A DNA stretch of 64,000 bases. Origin: Alphaproteobacteria bacterium. Its GTDB lineage: Bacteria > Pseudomonadota > Alphaproteobacteria > Micavibrionales > Micavibrionaceae. The stretch spans positions 372,001 to 436,000 of the forward strand of contig JAJFGS010000013.1 in NCBI GenBank assembly GCA_021775995.1, written 5' to 3'. The notes beneath the pieces are model-generated. The model ran no database searches. It was given only the letters and a program-made list of their open reading frames with translations, and was not told the DNA's origin. How positions within the stretch are numbered: position 1 is the stretch's first letter; every line of letters begins with the position of its first letter. The position numbers and the translations under genes were made by a program. Shown in pieces: positions 61,675 to 64,000 of the stretch.

Positions 61675-61893
61675 AGTATGTCTATTCCTTTTAAAGCCGC
61701 CAAACCCATAAATGGGTGAACTTATGTTTTCGCATATTTGTATAGTCTGCAAGGCTTCTCACGTCAATGGAGGCAAGCCCCTTGCCACAATATAATCACA
61801 GTATAAATGCATATATTCCTTGCTTTAGCGGCCTCAAAGGTGCAGATTTTATGAAAGATTCGTATTAACAGACAATAAGAGGTTTATTTTACA

Positions 61894-63003
61894 ATGTCAG
61901 ATCAAAAGAAGAAAACGCCGTTAATCGCAATTGTTGCGGCCGTATTATTGGTTGCTGCGGGGACGACTGCATATTTTGTTCAAAAATCACCAAATACATC
62001 AGACGCTGATCAAGTAGCTTCTGTTTCAACAGAAGACCAAGCTGGTACTGGGGATGAGAAGGTTGCAGCTGTTGATACAGCGGCGGGTAACTCCTCTGAT
62101 AGTAGAAAAAATAGAAATGATAATAGAAAAAATGTAGAAGCTACTGTACCACAGCCAGCGATAAACGCTGAAGGTATTCAAGTTGAACCAGGCAACCCTA
62201 TTGTTGCAAAAGTTGATGGTAAAGAAATTACGCGGACTGATGTTTATCGCTTTATTCAAACAATGCCACAAAATGTTCAACAGTTACCCGCAGTTTCTGT
62301 ATATCCAATTGCAATGGAGCAAGTTGTGAATACACGCATTGTTCAAACACAAGCAGATAAAGCAGATATTGAACAAACACCAGAATTTAAGCGTGAGATA
62401 GAAGTTGTAAAACAACAGATTGCCCGTAATTTGTATTTGCAAAAACAAGTTGATGCAAAGATTAAAGATAATATGATTAAGGATGAGTATAAAAAGTATT
62501 CCAAGAACATTCCTGCTGTCGAAGAACGTAATGCACGTCATATTTTACTTAAGACTGAAGACAAAGCGAAAGCTGTTCTCGAAAAATTGAATAAAGGTGG
62601 AAAATTTGAAGAGCTTGCGAAAGAGCTTTCGGTTGGACCAACTGCACCAAAAGGTGGAGACTTAGGATATTTTGCAAAAACTGAAATGGTCACTGAATTC
62701 TCAGATGCTGTTTTTGGTATGAAGAAAGGCGAGACCCTTAAAAAGCCTGTGAAAACACAGTTTGGTTGGCATGTGATTAAATTGGTTGATGTTCGTGAGC
62801 GGGCAAAACCAACTTTAGAGCAAATGACACCAGCTATTCGTGCTGAGTTAAGCCGTAAAGTGTTGGATAATTTAATTAAAGAATGGCGCAAAGATGCAAA
62901 AATTGAGCAATTCGATATTAATGGAAAACCACTAAAAGCAGGCGCAAATGCTATTGGTATTATTCCGCCAAAGTCTGATGCTAAACAAAAACAAGACGGT
63001 TAA
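61894..63003 (+). CDS. Membrane-anchored parvulin-type peptidyl-prolyl isomerase
   Basis: A 369-residue protein: N-terminal uncleaved membrane helix (PLIAIVAAVLLVAAGTTAYF), a Ser/Asp-rich linker, a SurA-like N-terminal helical region (VAKVDGKEITRTDVYRFIQTMP...), and a parvulin domain near residues 210-310 (RNARHILLKTEDKAKAVLEKLNKGGKFEELAKELSVGPTAPKGGDLGYFAKTEMVTEFSDAVFGMKKGE...TQFGWHVIKLVD). The order resembles PpiD/PrsA-type periplasmic folding factors. It is divergent to secA, a functionally sensible neighbour. Confidence 0.92.
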   Translation: MSDQKKKTPLIAIVAAVLLVAAGTTAYFVQKSPNTSDADQVASVSTEDQAGTGDEKVAAVDTAAGNSSDSRKNRNDNRKNVEATVPQPAINAEGIQVEPGNPIVAKVDGKEITRTDVYRFIQTMPQNVQQLPAVSVYPIAMEQVVNTRIVQTQADKADIEQTPEFKREIEVVKQQIARNLYLQKQVDAKIKDNMIKDEYKKYSKNIPAVEERNARHILLKTEDKAKAVLEKLNKGGKFEELAKELSVGPTAPKGGDLGYFAKTEMVTEFSDAVFGMKKGETLKKPVKTQFGWHVIKLVDVRERAKPTLEQMTPAIRAELSRKVLDNLIKEWRKDAKIEQFDINGKPLKAGANAIGIIPPKSDAKQKQDG

Positions 63004-63028
63004 TTTTTAAAGGTTAACTTATAGTGAC

Positions 63029-63478
63029 ATGGGCTGCGTAGAAGCCTTACAACAGCCGCGAAATGAGACTCCTTCAGGTTTGAAGATTGTCTTGGTTGCG
63101 GCTGTTGCTTTAGCGGATTCCCAAAACAACATTTTGTTGGCAAAGCGTCCTAAGGGGAAAGCTATGGCTGGGCTTTGGGAGTTTCCTGGCGGTAAAGTAA
63201 AAGAAGGCGAAACACCAGAATTTGCTTTGGCACGTGAGCTGGCAGAAGAGTTAGCTATAGAAACGCGGGAATGTTGTTTTACACCACTTGGTTTTGCTTC
63301 TCACTCATATGATGATTTTCACCTTATGATGCCACTTTATGTTTGCCGTATGTGGCGCGGTGAGCCAAAACCTATAGAAGGGCAAGAGCTCGTATGGGTA
63401 AAACCCACTGATTTAGCAAAATATGATATGCCGCCTGCGGATATACCTTTAATTCACCAGATACAAGACAGACTTTAA
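63029..63478 (+). CDS. mutT: MutT-like NUDIX pyrophosphohydrolase
   Basis: Hydrolyses 8-oxo-dGTP or similar nucleotides. 149 residues. The Nudix box GGKVKEGETPEFALARELAEELAI has all the required Gly, Glu and Arg positions; VAAVALADSQNNILLAKRPKGKAMAGLWEFPGG and the end ELVWVKPTDLAKYDMPPADIPLI match MutT. A short extension (MGCVEALQQPRNETPSG) precedes the core. Starts 25 bases after the parvulin gene. Confidence 0.9.
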   Translation: MGCVEALQQPRNETPSGLKIVLVAAVALADSQNNILLAKRPKGKAMAGLWEFPGGKVKEGETPEFALARELAEELAIETRECCFTPLGFASHSYDDFHLMMPLYVCRMWRGEPKPIEGQELVWVKPTDLAKYDMPPADIPLIHQIQDRL

Positions 63479-63481
63479 GTT

Positions 63482-64000
63482 ATGCGCTCACTGAATGCCT
63501 ATAGTTTGAAAAGTTTTTATAATAGCCGTAAAGGAAAAATTATTCGTTACATAGTGCGGCAAAAAATCCTGAGCACTTGGCCAGAAATAAAATCTAAAAG
63601 ACTTATGGGGTATGGTTACGCTATGCCATATATGAAGCCTTATATGGACGATGCGAGCCGGACATTTAACATGATGCCTGCACAACTGGGCGTTCATAAT
63701 TGGCCGCCAGAATCTAATAACCTTGTGTGTTTACATGAGGAGTCTACGTTGCCACTGGAAACTAATTCTGTAGATTTTGTGCTTATGGTTCATGCCTTAG
63801 AATTTTTGGATAACCCCGAAGAAACATTTGAGGAAGTTTGGCGCGTTTTAAAAAGTACAGGGCGGTTGCTTATTGTTGTGCCAAATCGTTTGGGGTTGTG
63901 GGCGCGGGCGGATTGGAGTCCGTTTGGGCAAGGAAGACCATATTCAATAGGACAAGTAGAAGATTTTTTGAATGATAATTTATTTGTCCATGAGCACACA
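63482..64000 (+). CDS. SAM-dependent methyltransferase, partial (3' end outside window)
   Basis: A reading frame missing from the track because it runs off the end. ATG 63482 is four bases after mutT. The visible 173 residues include RLMGYGYAMPYMKP, NSVDFVLMVHALEFLDNPEETFEEVWRVLKSTGRLLIVVPNR and SPFGQGRPYSIGQVEDFLND, which match the class I methyltransferases (Methyltransf_11 type). The early glycine-rich SAM loop is degenerate: the first half reads RLMGYGYA. Substrate unknown. The ribosome site is weak, so it may rely on coupling with mutT. Confidence 0.78.
   Translation, partial: MRSLNAYSLKSFYNSRKGKIIRYIVRQKILSTWPEIKSKRLMGYGYAMPYMKPYMDDASRTFNMMPAQLGVHNWPPESNNLVCLHEESTLPLETNSVDFVLMVHALEFLDNPEETFEEVWRVLKSTGRLLIVVPNRLGLWARADWSPFGQGRPYSIGQVEDFLNDNLFVHEHT

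Noticed and set aside
1-64000. tRNA, rRNA, CRISPR arrays, phage or IS transposase genes
   Set aside because: I looked for T-loop (GGTTCGA) patterns, regularly spaced repeats and transposase motifs in the gaps and found none. xerD is the only recombinase and has a housekeeping context.

Overview
The window looks like chromosomal DNA of an AT-rich alphaproteobacterium. Support comes from gene order and families: ffh-rpsP-rimM-trmD-rplS next to leuC/leuD/leuB, the J-domain gene-cobS-cobT block beside a bolA remnant, a DUF2336 protein, CarD, FdxA, and mtaB-ftsY. A free-living lineage of the Rhodospirillales/Micavibrionales sort is plausible, but this is inference from gene content. I saw no tRNA or rRNA genes, insertion sequences, prophage or CRISPR array.

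Layout. 1-8.1 kb: end of a membrane protein gene, then a type IV pilus block on the + strand (pilT, pilU, an MshL/PilQ-like lipoprotein secretin, an ABC-2-like permease, an anchored protein, a membrane-bound AraC-type regulator and a prepilin) closed by a strong terminator. 8.1-15 kb: slipin/NfeD pair and the leucine genes (leuB, leuD, leuC), interrupted by an FkbM methyltransferase, an HD-GYP protein and a lipoprotein gene. 15.2-21.5 kb: rplS, trmD, rimM, rpsP, ffh on the - strand, interrupted by small + strand genes, two of which come from a tandem duplication that also copied the tail of rimM. 21.7-27.2 kb: dapF, an aspartoacylase-like gene, an ICMT-like methyltransferase, mtaB and ftsY. 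27.3-31.2 kb: an 807-residue protein with a LOG-like nucleotide-hydrolase domain followed by AMP nucleosidase. 31.3-37.7 kb: DUF2336 protein, pgk, pip, a secreted nuclease and an M48 lipoprotein protease. 37.8-39.6 kb: a phosphoesterase-fold protein that has lost its metal ligands and a protein with 41-residue repeats. 39.6-46.8 kb: carD, fdxA, an S66 peptidase, a DHH protein, clpX, sufE and hisS. 47.2-51.8 kb: cobT, cobS, a J-domain protein, a bolA remnant and a ribbon-helix-helix protein. 51.8-64 kb: accA, xerD, aroK, aroB, a CorC-like protein, secA, a parvulin, a NUDIX hydrolase and a partial methyltransferase.

How the genes work together. Much is housekeeping: SRP targeting (ffh, ftsY) and export (secA), ribosome and tRNA maturation, leucine, lysine/peptidoglycan and aromatic biosynthesis, and proteolysis. 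Around it sits accessory material: short palindromic elements bounded by GTCAT/ATGAC (one now inside a secreted-protein gene, where it supplies much of the signal peptide), and at least five small genes that share a TTGACATAA promoter motif.

Most worth following up: the LOG-like giant beside amn, the pseudo-phosphoesterase, the 41-residue repeat gene flanked by a 21-bp direct repeat, the tandem duplication at rimM, and the element-derived signal peptide. Start codons were moved from the ORF track wherever ribosome sites, signal peptides or family length argued for it. Promoters and operators are motif matches only.
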